Shown here: piece by piece, positions 1 through 5,798 of the stretch
How positions within the stretch are numbered: the stretch's first letter is position 1
Layout of the letters: each line of letters opens with the position of its first letter
Source: Pseudomonadota bacterium
GTDB taxonomy: Bacteria; Chloroflexota; UBA6077; JAJPHF01
Length of the DNA: 9,483 nucleotides
Assembly (NCBI GenBank): GCA_021325365.1
Contig: JAJPHF010000104.1
Span: 1 to 9,483, forward strand
Reading direction: 5' to 3'
Notes under the pieces: model-generated
What the model saw: only the letters and a program-made list of their open reading frames with translations
What the model was told of the DNA's origin: nothing
Database searches by the model: none
Position numbers and translations under genes: made by a program

Positions 1-767
1 CCGCCGAAGCCGCCGCCCATGTCGGGCGCGATGACGCGGATGCGGCTGTCGGGCATGCCGAGCGCGAGGGTCAGGATGAGGCGGGCGCGCTGGGGGCTCT
101 GGCTGGTCGCCCAGACGGTCAGCTCCTCGGTGAGAGGGTCGTAGCTGGCGAGCACGGCGCGCGGCTCCAGCGGCGCGGGCGCGAGCCGCGGGAACTCGAT
201 GCGCAGGCGGCTGGTGTGGGCCGCGCCGGCGAAGGCGGCATCCACGTCGCCCTGGGCGATGCGCTGCTGGTAGCAGACGTTGGAGCCGAACTCGGGGTAG
301 ACGAGCGGCGCGCCTTGCTCCAGGGCCGCGACAGGATCGGCGACGGACGGCAGCGGCTCGTAGTCGACCTCGACGAGCTGGGCGGCGTCGACGGCCTCGG
401 CGCGGCTCTCGGCGATGACGACCGCGACGGGCATGCCCACGGAGCGCACGACGGACGCGGCGAGCGGCTCCCAGGCGGGCACCTTCTGGTCAGGCGCGAG
501 CATCTGGGTGGGCAGGCGGCCGAGCGGCGGGATGTCGCCGCCGACGAGCACCAGCCGCACGCCGGGCGCCTGGCGCGCCGCCGTGGCATCCACGCCGGCG
601 ATGCGGGCATGGGGGTAGGGGCTGCGCACGAACGCCATGTAGAGCGTGCCGGGCGGCGTGATGTCCTCGACGTAGCGTCCGCGGCCGGTAACCAGTCGGC
701 GATCCTCCACGCGCGTGCGGGCGCGGCCGATCTCGCCGCTCGGAGCCGGGTGCTCGACAGCCGTCAC
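1..767 (-). CDS. Molybdenum hydroxylase large subunit (CoxL / xanthine dehydrogenase type), N-terminal part
   Basis: This is the molybdopterin-binding large subunit of an aldehyde oxidase / xanthine dehydrogenase / CO dehydrogenase-type enzyme, which hydroxylates a substrate at a Mo centre and passes electrons to FeS and FAD subunits. I chose GTG at 767-765 because GGAGG lies at 775-779, about 7 nt upstream. The first 255 codons are present and the gene runs off the left edge. Visible hallmarks are RVEDRRLVTGRGRYVEDI (residues 19-36), AFVRSPYPHARI (45-56), the a/b-hammerhead segment ending in VVIAESRAEAVDAAQLVEVDY (about 120-140), LTVWATSQSPQRAR, and a final IAPDMGGGFGG, which opens the Mo-cofactor-binding domain. 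The hammerhead reads VRSVGMPVAVV where the family usually has VRYVGEPVAVV. The active-site loop and catalytic Glu lie outside the window, so CO dehydrogenase cannot be told from purine, aldehyde or other hydroxylases. FeS and FAD subunits are not in view. Confidence 0.93.
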   Translation of the reverse strand, partial: MTAVEHPAPSGEIGRARTRVEDRRLVTGRGRYVEDITPPGTLYMAFVRSPYPHARIAGVDATAARQAPGVRLVLVGGDIPPLGRLPTQMLAPDQKVPAWEPLAASVVRSVGMPVAVVIAESRAEAVDAAQLVEVDYEPLPSVADPVAALEQGAPLVYPEFGSNVCYQQRIAQGDVDAAFAGAAHTSRLRIEFPRLAPAPLEPRAVLASYDPLTEELTVWATSQSPQRARLILTLALGMPDSRIRVIAPDMGGGFG

Positions 768-861
768 GATCGGGCCTCCAATCCATCCCTCGGGGACCGC
801 CAGCGCGCCCGGGCGCTCCCGCGCCGCGGCCCGCCAGCCGGGTTTACATACGTGACGCTCG

Positions 862-870
862 ATTGTAGCA
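862..870 (-). promoter_or_regulatory. Extended -10 promoter for the molybdenum hydroxylase gene
   Basis: On the minus strand these bases read TGC-TACAAT, an extended -10 (TGn plus a hexamer matching TATAAT at 5 of 6). It lies about 95 bp upstream of the GTG start. I see no convincing -35 at 17 bp, which is tolerable for an extended -10. Confidence 0.4.
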
Positions 871-945
871 TCCGCCTCCTGGCGGCGGCGCTAGCCCATC
901 CTTCACGGCGTTCGTGAACTCCAGCTCGCCCAGCACCCTGAGAGA

Positions 946-978
946 CGTAGGGCAAGGGCTCGTCCCTTGCCGCCCGGC
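946..978 (+). repeat. 33-bp dispersed hairpin repeat, copy A
   Basis: The core is a perfect 8-bp stem, GGCAAGGG (951-958) and CCCTTGCC (964-971), with loop CTCGT. A second copy on the opposite strand at 8756-8788 matches 30 of 33 positions. Both copies lie between genes, which suggests a REP-like or MITE-like family in this genome. The sequence after the stem has no T-run, so a terminator role is not favoured. Confidence 0.65.
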
Positions 979-1012
979 GACTCGCAACCGCAGCTCGGGT
1001 AAGCTGTAGATG

Positions 1013-1037
1013 TGAACCGACGATGCTAGACGGTTCA
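1013..1037 (+). promoter_or_regulatory. Dyad TGAACCG-N11-CGGTTCA upstream of the cupin gene
   Basis: The arms TGAACCG (1013-1019) and CGGTTCA (1031-1037) form a perfect inverted repeat with an 11-bp spacer. It ends 35 bp before the cupin GTG start, a usual place for an operator. The 18-bp centre-to-centre distance suits a dimeric regulator. No regulator gene is adjacent, so its ligand and protein are unknown. It could also be a leader stem-loop. Confidence 0.4.
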
Positions 1038-1072
1038 GACTACAGGCTGGGCAAATCTATCGAGGTGCGACA

Positions 1073-1549
1073 GTGGCGACGGAAAACAACCGTCCTGTGG
1101 TGCGCCGGCCAGGCGAGGGGACACTGTACTCGGCGGTCGGGGTCGACATCCTCTTCAAGGTGATGAGCGGCGACACGGGCGGCCGCTACGCCTTCTGCGA
1201 GTACCTGGCGCCGCCGGGGTTCGCGGGGCCGCCGCCGCACACGCACGCGGGCTTCGACGAGGCGTGGTACGTGCTGGACGGCGAGCTGCAGATGCGGGTG
1301 GGCGACGAGCGCGTGGCGGCGCCGGCGGGGACGTTCCTGCACGTGCCGGGCACCACGGTGCACGCCTTCGCGAATCCGGGCCAGGCGGCGGCGCGGTTCC
1401 TGGGCCTGCTCATCCCCGGCGGCTTCGAGCGCTCCTTTGCCGAGCTGCCGGCGATCGTCGCGCAGCACGGCTACCCGCCGCCGCCCGCCGTGATGGCCGA
1501 GCTATCGCGCAAATACGGGATCGTGAACGCGCCGCCGGCCAGGCGTTAA
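1073..1549 (+). CDS. Cupin domain protein, 158 aa
   Basis: A single-domain cupin, a small beta-barrel that usually binds one metal ion. The start is GTG at 1073, with a weak GAGGTG at 1062-1067. Cupin motif 1 is at residues 52-70 (GPPPHTH, then DEAWYVLDG), giving probable metal ligands H56, H58 and E63. Motif 2 is at 83-101 (APAGTFLHVPGTTVHAFAN), giving H97 as the fourth ligand. All four canonical ligands are therefore present, so the fold should be metal-binding and possibly catalytic (dioxygenase, isomerase or similar), but nothing fixes the substrate. The C-terminal 50 residues form a helical tail with FAELPAIVAQHGYPPPP, seen in many unassigned cupins that follow one helix-rich pattern. 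It is transcribed away from the molybdenum hydroxylase, with a possible operator at 1013-1037. No enzyme partner is adjacent. Confidence 0.88.
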   Translation: MATENNRPVVRRPGEGTLYSAVGVDILFKVMSGDTGGRYAFCEYLAPPGFAGPPPHTHAGFDEAWYVLDGELQMRVGDERVAAPAGTFLHVPGTTVHAFANPGQAAARFLGLLIPGGFERSFAELPAIVAQHGYPPPPAVMAELSRKYGIVNAPPARR

Positions 1550-1644
1550 TAGCTTATTCACTGCCCCTCACTTCCAAGGTGTTGCCGTGCGCGAACTGCT
1601 GCAGAGCTTCGAGCAAGTCCGCGGCGGCGTAAACTGATCACAAC

Positions 1645-1673
1645 TTGGGGTCTGTACAATTGTGCGCTATACT
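1645..1673 (+). promoter_or_regulatory. Promoter of the Phd-PIN operon
   Basis: TATACT at 1668-1673 (5 of 6 to the -10 consensus) follows TTGGGG at 1645-1650 with exactly 17 bp between them. It lies 33 bp before the antitoxin ATG. The two TGTACA palindromes at 1653-1658 and 1673-1678 sit within the spacer and on the end of the -10, so a bound repressor would block polymerase. Confidence 0.6.
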
Positions 1674-1679
1674 GTACAA
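1652..1679 (+). promoter_or_regulatory. Twin TGTACA operator for antitoxin autoregulation
   Basis: The octamer CTGTACAA occurs at 1652-1659 and again at 1672-1679; each contains the palindrome TGTACA. The repeats are 20 bp apart, about two helical turns, so they face the same side of DNA. TGTACA is the core reported for the YefM-YoeB operator, where the two palindromes are about 12 bp apart; the wider spacing here is different. A third GTAC lies at 1683-1686. Confidence 0.6.
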
Positions 1680-1705
1680 AAAGTACGTGGCCAGGAGGGA
1701 TCAAG

Positions 1706-2035
1706 ATGCCCGAGCACGAGCCCAGTACACAGACTATAAATGCCTCTCAGGCACGGCAAGAGTTCAGCCAACTCCTTAATCGAGTGTTCCGCAGGGAGAC
1801 TCGGGTAGTTGTAGAGAAGCATGGTATCCCGGTCGCAGCCATTATCTCGGCCCGGGATCTCGAACGCTTTGCCGAACTGGAGGCGGAGCGGCAAGCACGG
1901 TTCCACGTGCTCGACCAGATCCATGCCCGCAACCGGGACAAGGACCCGGACGAGGTCGCCCGCGACGTGGCGGAGGAAATCGACGCAATGAGAGCCGAGC
2001 GACGTGGGCGACCATCGCCTGACTCCGAAGGGTGA
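1706..2035 (+). CDS. Phd/YefM-family antitoxin, 109 aa
   Basis: Antitoxin of a type II toxin-antitoxin pair: its N-terminal domain binds DNA and represses the operon, and its C-terminal part should wrap and inhibit the PIN toxin. The start ATG at 1706 has a strong AGGAGGG at 1693-1699. The family signature is in residues 8-60: INASQARQEFSQLLNRV, then RVVVEKHGIPVAAIISARDLERF, the usual beta-alpha fold of Phd/YefM. Residues 60-109 are charged and helical, consistent with a flexible toxin-binding tail. The stop overlaps the toxin start by 4 bp, so translation is coupled. The base composition is visibly less GC-rich than the flanks, which suggests transfer as a cassette. The family is clear; that PIN is the cognate toxin follows from the overlap. 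Confidence 0.92.
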   Translation: MPEHEPSTQTINASQARQEFSQLLNRVFRRETRVVVEKHGIPVAAIISARDLERFAELEAERQARFHVLDQIHARNRDKDPDEVARDVAEEIDAMRAERRGRPSPDSEG

Positions 2036-2457
2036 TCGTTGCCGTTCTCGACACCAACACGATCGTCTCTGAGACAATCGCCCCGCAGGGCATTCCGAGT
2101 CAGATTCTACAGGCCGGGCGGGCCCATCAGTTCCGGTGGATCACCAGTATCGTTATCATCGACGAGGTGACACGGGCACTGAGCAGACCTCGACTTCAGC
2201 GCAAGTACCGGGTAGGTCCCGCAGACGTAGACCGAGTTCGCGAACTGCTTGAGCAGCACCCTATCGTCTCGCCAATCACCGTTCAAGTCCAGGGTATAGC
2301 TACCCATCCCGAGGATGACCTCATTCTGGCGACGGCCGCTTCGGTTCAGGCCGAGTATCTGGTCACCGGCGATCAGCAACTGCAACGCCTGGGGAGCTAC
2401 CAGGGCGTACAGATTGTCAGCCCGCGGCAGTTTCTCGACGTTCTGTCACCACCCTAA
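2032..2457 (+). CDS. PIN-domain toxin (predicted ribonuclease), 141 aa
   Basis: Predicted metal-dependent endoribonuclease toxin of the PIN superfamily, close to the 'putative toxin-antitoxin system toxin component, PIN family' group. The start is GTG at 2032, overlapping the antitoxin TGA in GTGA; the ORF has no separate strong Shine-Dalgarno, as expected for coupling. The acidic active-site residues are in place: D7 in VLDTN, E45 in IIDEV, D95/D96 in HPEDDLILA, and D114 in VTGDQQL. The end VSPRQFLDVL is also typical. Length is normal and no active-site residue is missing, so the toxin should be functional. It ends 10 bp before the stop of the convergent membrane-protein gene. PIN toxins commonly cleave tRNA, rRNA or mRNA; the target here cannot be read from sequence. 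Confidence 0.92.
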   Translation: MIVAVLDTNTIVSETIAPQGIPSQILQAGRAHQFRWITSIVIIDEVTRALSRPRLQRKYRVGPADVDRVRELLEQHPIVSPITVQVQGIATHPEDDLILATAASVQAEYLVTGDQQLQRLGSYQGVQIVSPRQFLDVLSPP

Positions 2458-2467
2458 GCTACTTGCC

Positions 2468-3046
2468 TCAGAGGACCGCGAGGAGCGGGCGCAGTAGTGC
2501 TTCGATAAGATGCGGCCAGAAGTCGAGGCCGAGGAGGTAGAGGACGGCGATGCCGCTGGCGAGGACGACGGCGTCGATGCTCTCGCGGCCCTGCGGCTGC
2601 CAGTAGACGTCGGCCAGGCGCAGCCAGAGGGCGAACTCGTCGAGCACCAGCGCCGCGCCGATGCCGAACAGGATGGCGAGCAGGTCGGTGGGGCGGCGGG
2701 CGGTGAGCACCAGGCCAAGGTAGCCGCTAGCGAGCACGAGCAGCATGCCGGGCACCATGTGGTGGATGTGCAGGCCGCTCTTGGTGGTCACGTTGTGGAA
2801 GATCGGCAGCCGCTCGTGGCGGATGCTGTAGGTGATCAGACGCACGATGCCAAAGGTCGACAGGAAGGCCAGGGTGAGCAGGAAGGCCGGCTCCTTGCCG
2901 GTCGCCACGATGGCGCGCGCGTAGGCGGCGCGCACGTCGGCGAGGAGCGCGCCGACGACCAGCGCGCCGCTGCCCATGAGCAGCACCGGCGCGAGGAGCA
3001 CGACGACGAGCCTTCGTGCTCGTCGTCGGCGGTCTTCTTGCTTCAT
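2468..3046 (-). CDS. Uncharacterised polytopic membrane protein with HIHH motif, 192 aa
   Basis: An integral membrane protein of unknown function. I start at ATG 3046; the open frame extends to 3256, but those 70 codons overlap the 3' end of the nucleotidase gene and are Arg/Ala/Pro-rich. A possible GGAG lies about 13 nt upstream. The N-terminus is basic (EDRRRRARR), followed by about five hydrophobic segments near residues 13-35, 53-74, 97-116, 120-142 and 156-174. Conserved-looking polar residues are H93, H95 and H96 (HIHH) at the start of segment 3, D135/E136 (LDEFALWL) in segment 4, then D146, W149 and E155 (ADVYWQPQGRESID). I recall similar unnamed proteins in actinobacteria. The His and Asp/Glu cluster on one side could bind metal, but that is inference. 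It lies 97 bp downstream of the nucleotidase on the same strand and may be co-transcribed. Confidence 0.8.
   Translation of the reverse strand: MKQEDRRRRARRLVVVLLAPVLLMGSGALVVGALLADVRAAYARAIVATGKEPAFLLTLAFLSTFGIVRLITYSIRHERLPIFHNVTTKSGLHIHHMVPGMLLVLASGYLGLVLTARRPTDLLAILFGIGAALVLDEFALWLRLADVYWQPQGRESIDAVVLASGIAVLYLLGLDFWPHLIEALLRPLLAVL
3001..3028 (-). repeat. 11-bp perfect inverted repeat in the 5' end of the membrane-protein gene
   Basis: CGACGACGAGC (3001-3011) pairs with GCTCGTCGTCG (3018-3028) around a 6-nt loop. In the mRNA it starts about 18 nt after the start codon and covers the codons for the basic RRRRARRLVVV stretch. It may slow or gate early translation, or it may simply reflect Arg-codon usage. 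Confidence 0.5.
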
Positions 3047-3143
3047 GCGTCCAAGTCGCTCCGCCGCGCGTCTCGCCGCCCCGCTGCTGGGACGGACGAG
3101 TAGGCCACCGGGGACAACCCGCGCGCCTCGCCCGGCTGGGGCG

Positions 3144-4856
3144 CTACCGCGTCTGGATGCGGTCGCCGGCGGGCGCGACGACGGGGCCAGGCAGGGCCGC
3201 GACGTAGTCCACCAGCGCGTCGAGGTCCTGCGGGCCGCCGGCGCGGTCCGTGCCATCGCGCAGCACCGTGAAGTTGTCGCCGCCCTCGGCCAGATAGCTG
3301 TTCACGACCACGCCGTAGGCGGCGTCGAGAGCGAGCGGCTGGCCGCCCACGCGCACGTCGGCGGGATCGATGCGCGCGCCCACCGGCCCCTCGGGCTGCC
3401 AAGCGTAGGTCAGGCCGGCGATCTGCAGCACGCGCGGCTGGGGCTGGTCCTGCCACTGCTGCTCCAGCAGGCGGACGATCTGCGCGCCGGTGAGCGTCAT
3501 CTGCACGAGGCTGTTGCCGAACGGCTGGACGGCGAACAGGTCGGCGTAGGTCACGGGGCCGGCGCGCAGGTCGGTACGGATGCCGCCGGGGTTGGTGAAG
3601 GCGATCTCGGCCGGCACGGCAGCGCGCTGGGCATCGGCGATCAGGTCGCCGAGGGCCGACTCGCCAGCGGCGTTCGGCGCGCGGAGGAGAGCCGCGGGGG
3701 CGGTGCCGAGCACGCGGTCCGCGAGGGGCGCCGTCTGCGCCTGCGCCGCCGCGACCACGGCGCCCACGGCCGCGTCCGGCGCGTCGCCGGGCGGCGCGTC
3801 GGCGAACGTGTCCACGATCTCGGCTCGCTTGTCCCCGATGGCGCCGGTGGCTGGGTCGAGCGTGAGGCGGATGTCGGCGAAGCCCTGGCTGTACGAGCCC
3901 GCCTGGGTCACCAGCTTGTCCGCGATGGTGCCCTCGTAGAACTGGTGCGTGTGCCCGCTGACGACGACGGCGACGGCCGGGTCGAGCGCCTGGGCGATGG
4001 GCACCACGGCGCCCTCGATCGCCCCGCCGTCGCGCGTGCCGGTGCCGCCCTGGTGCAGGAGCGCGACGACGGCATGCACGCCTTGCGCCTGCAGCTCGGC
4101 GGCGTAGCGGTTGATCGTGGCGGCCTCGTCGAGGAAGCGCACGCCGGCGACGCCCGAGGGGGTGACGATGCTGGGCGTCTCCTTCAGGACCGCGCCGACG
4201 AAGCCGATGGGGACGCCGCGCACGCGCGTGATGGCGTAGGGCGGGAACAGTGGCTCGCCCGTAGCCTCGTCGATGACGTTGGCAGCGAGGTACTGGAACT
4301 GGGCGCCGCGGAAGCAGCCGGTGGCGGGGTCGAGCAGGCTCGGGTCGGTGCTGGACATGAGGAGGCTACTGCTCTTGGCGGGGGCGCAGCCGCCGTACTG
4401 CAGGCGGCGCAGCTCGGCCACGCCCTTGTCGAACTCGTGGTTGCCGACGGCCGAGTAGCGCAAGCGCATCAGGCTGAGCGCTTCGATAGTCGGCTCGTCG
4501 CGCAGCAGGCCCGAGACGAGGGGACTGGCGCCGACGAGGTCGCCCGCGCCGACGCGCAGGCTGGTGGCGCCGGCCGCCGTGGCCTCGGCCTCGCGGGCGT
4601 CGAGATAGGCAGCCATGACGGCGGCGCCGCCAAGGGGCCGCCCGTCGCTCGGGCGCGGCATGGTTTCGAGCTGGCCGTGGAAGTCGTTGATCGCGAGGAG
4701 CTGGACCTGGACCGGGCCCGCTTGAGCGCCGCTCGCCGCCGGCAGGGCGCCGAACCGGAGCGCGCACGCGACGAGGAGCGCGGCGACGGCCCACCGCGCC
4801 GCGCGCGCTGGCTGCCGAGGTCCGGGCGCGGGGCGCGGCGGCGGTCGTCCGATCAT
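3144..4856 (-). CDS. Secreted bifunctional metallophosphatase / 5'-nucleotidase, 570 aa
   Basis: Two-domain exported enzyme of the UshA/5'-nucleotidase family, which hydrolyses nucleotides and related phosphate esters outside the cytoplasm. I prefer ATG 4856 to the upstream ATG at 4895 because it follows GAGGG and gives a clean signal peptide: basic N-terminus, hydrophobic AVAALLVACALRFGAL, and likely cleavage near ASGAQA (about residue 46). The calcineurin-like metal-binding motifs are complete: NDFHG (D58, H60), GDLVGASP (D106), GNHEFD (N139, H140), the His of LLHQGG (H268) and SGHTHQ (H302, H304). The C-terminal substrate-binding domain shows NPGGIR, PFGNSL (F446) and GGDNF (F529), the last two placed like the adenine-stacking aromatics of UshA. 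There is no LPxTG or lipobox, so the protein is probably released. Length is normal. The membrane protein at 2468-3046 follows 97 bp downstream. Confidence 0.92.
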   Translation of the reverse strand: MIGRPPPRPAPGPRQPARAARWAVAALLVACALRFGALPAASGAQAGPVQVQLLAINDFHGQLETMPRPSDGRPLGGAAVMAAYLDAREAEATAAGATSLRVGAGDLVGASPLVSGLLRDEPTIEALSLMRLRYSAVGNHEFDKGVAELRRLQYGGCAPAKSSSLLMSSTDPSLLDPATGCFRGAQFQYLAANVIDEATGEPLFPPYAITRVRGVPIGFVGAVLKETPSIVTPSGVAGVRFLDEAATINRYAAELQAQGVHAVVALLHQGGTGTRDGGAIEGAVVPIAQALDPAVAVVVSGHTHQFYEGTIADKLVTQAGSYSQGFADIRLTLDPATGAIGDKRAEIVDTFADAPPGDAPDAAVGAVVAAAQAQTAPLADRVLGTAPAALLRAPNAAGESALGDLIADAQRAAVPAEIAFTNPGGIRTDLRAGPVTYADLFAVQPFGNSLVQMTLTGAQIVRLLEQQWQDQPQPRVLQIAGLTYAWQPEGPVGARIDPADVRVGGQPLALDAAYGVVVNSYLAEGGDNFTVLRDGTDRAGGPQDLDALVDYVAALPGPVVAPAGDRIQTR

Positions 4857-4906
4857 GGTCCCTCGCGCTCCAGGGCAGGCAAGCCGCGTGAACACTTACG
4901 GGGGGC

Positions 4907-4912
4907 ATTATA
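4907..4912 (-). promoter_or_regulatory. -10 box TATAAT of the nucleotidase gene
   Basis: A perfect TATAAT on the minus strand 50 bp upstream of the chosen ATG at 4856, in an otherwise very GC-rich gap. No good -35 hexamer is found at 16-18 bp, so an activator may be needed. Transcription from here would start near 4900, upstream of the alternative ATG at 4895; the box therefore does not decide the start. Confidence 0.5.
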
Positions 4913-5010
4913 GCCTGCGCACGACTCGAACCTGGCGCCGGTCTGCGCTATCGTTTTGGCGGCGTGGGGACGCACGCCAGCCGGATAGGTCGCGCGGACG
5001 CCGGGTTCGG

Positions 5011-5739
5011 ATGCAACCGATGGCTGAGGACTCAGCGCGCGCGGAGCTACGGGCGCAGGTCGACGCCGCGGCTAGCCAGCGGCCACCCGCGTTCAATCTC
5101 CGCGGCCTGCTGCCCAGCTTGCTCGTCAACGTGGCGGCGCCAGTCCTCGTTTATCGGTTCCTCGAGGGGCGCGGCGTCGCGGTACTGCCCGCCCTCATGG
5201 CTACCGCCGTGTGCCCTGTCGTGGGCATTCTCCTCGGGTGGGCGCGCACGCGGCGGCTGGACGTGATCGGCGTGATCTCGCTGGTGTTCATCGCGCTCGG
5301 CCTGGCCACGAGCTTCCTGTCTGCCGACCCGCTGTTCTTCCTGATCAAAGAGTCGTTCATCACCGGCCTGTTCGGCCTGGTCTGCCTCGCCTCGCTGGCG
5401 GCGCTGCCGCGACCGCTGATGTTCTACATCGGCCGGCAGTTCGTCAGCGGGGACAACCCGGCGCTCGCGGCGCGCTTCGACACGTTCTGGCAGTACGCTC
5501 TCTTCCGCGCGGCCCAGCGCCGCATCACGCTGGTCTGGGGGGTGGCCTACGTGGCCGAGGCGCTCGTGCGCGTCGCCCTCGCGCTGGCCGTGCCGATCCC
5601 CGTGTTCCTCGTCGTCTCGCCGCTCATGGCCATGGCCGTCACGGTGGCGCTCATCGCCTGGACGTTCGCCTATAGCCGGCGCACCGCGCGCACCGCCGTT
5701 GCGCGCCTCGACGCGCCCCCTGAGGGCGCCGCGCCGTGA
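5011..5739 (+). CDS. VC0807-family membrane protein, 242 aa
   Basis: Integral membrane protein resembling the VC0807 family; the function is not known. The open frame begins upstream at 4855 inside the divergent nucleotidase start, so I take ATG 5011, with ATG 5020 (MAEDSARAEL) equally possible. Neither has a strong Shine-Dalgarno. A short charged N-terminus is followed by about six hydrophobic segments, near residues 33-52, 55-78, 83-103, 115-132, 173-196 and 197-220. The recognisable family stretch is the loop YIGRQFVSGDNPALAARFD followed by FWQYALFRAAQRRITLVWG and then AEALVRVALAL with VSPLM. The C-terminus is Arg-rich and cytoplasmic-looking. It is monocistronic here: divergent from the nucleotidase and convergent with the DUF4132 gene. 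The family assignment rests on memory of this Arg/Phe loop pattern and is moderately secure. Confidence 0.82.
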   Translation: MQPMAEDSARAELRAQVDAAASQRPPAFNLRGLLPSLLVNVAAPVLVYRFLEGRGVAVLPALMATAVCPVVGILLGWARTRRLDVIGVISLVFIALGLATSFLSADPLFFLIKESFITGLFGLVCLASLAALPRPLMFYIGRQFVSGDNPALAARFDTFWQYALFRAAQRRITLVWGVAYVAEALVRVALALAVPIPVFLVVSPLMAMAVTVALIAWTFAYSRRTARTAVARLDAPPEGAAP

Positions 5740-5763
5740 TGGCCGGCGTGGATAGGGATGCTT

Positions 5764-5777
5764 GGGAGCCAACTCCC
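5764..5777. terminator. Short stem-loop between convergent genes, possible bidirectional terminator
   Basis: GGGAG (5764-5768) and CTCCC (5773-5777) around CCAA form a small hairpin in the 59-bp gap between the convergent VC0807-like and DUF4132 genes. An outer GGCCGG (5741-5746) and CCGGCC (5776-5781) could give an alternative stem. There is no U-run on either strand, so the call is weak. Confidence 0.25.
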
Positions 5778-5798
5778 GGCCCGACCGCAGGAAGGGCG

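Larger units (their letters stand above)
768..1072. other. Divergent intergenic region, no gene
   Basis: This 305-bp gap separates the divergent hydroxylase and cupin genes. It holds the extended -10 at 862-870 for the leftward gene, a dispersed hairpin repeat at 946-978, and a perfect 7-bp dyad at 1013-1037 in front of the cupin. Open frames here are continuations of GC-rich shadow frames and show no recognisable protein. Confidence 0.6.

Noticed and set aside
119..610. Minus-strand Pro/Ser/Arg-rich frame over the hydroxylase gene
   Set aside because: Another frame of the same strand encodes unmistakable CoxL motifs from a GTG start with a good ribosome binding site.
3047..3256. N-terminal extension of the membrane protein
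   Set aside because: It overlaps the nucleotidase 3' end and gives a Pro/Ala/Arg-rich segment without protein character.
2976..4913. 645-codon open frame on the plus strand
   Set aside because: Antisense to the metallophosphatase, which has complete motifs. The frame is Arg/Gly/Ala/Asp-rich with no domain signal and is a product of high GC.
4943..4954. 12-mer CTGCGCTATCGT shared with 8848-8859, resembling part of the Phd-PIN promoter
   Set aside because: A 12-base match is expected by chance in a window of this size and composition, and the second site faces no plus-strand gene.
5764..5777. Strong intrinsic terminator between convergent genes
   Set aside because: Only a 5-bp stem with no U-run; kept as a low-confidence feature, not as a finding.
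5651..5798. Continuation of the DUF4132 frame past 5799
   Set aside because: The extra residues are out of the family's frame and antisense to the VC0807-like gene; better explained by the frameshift near 5881.
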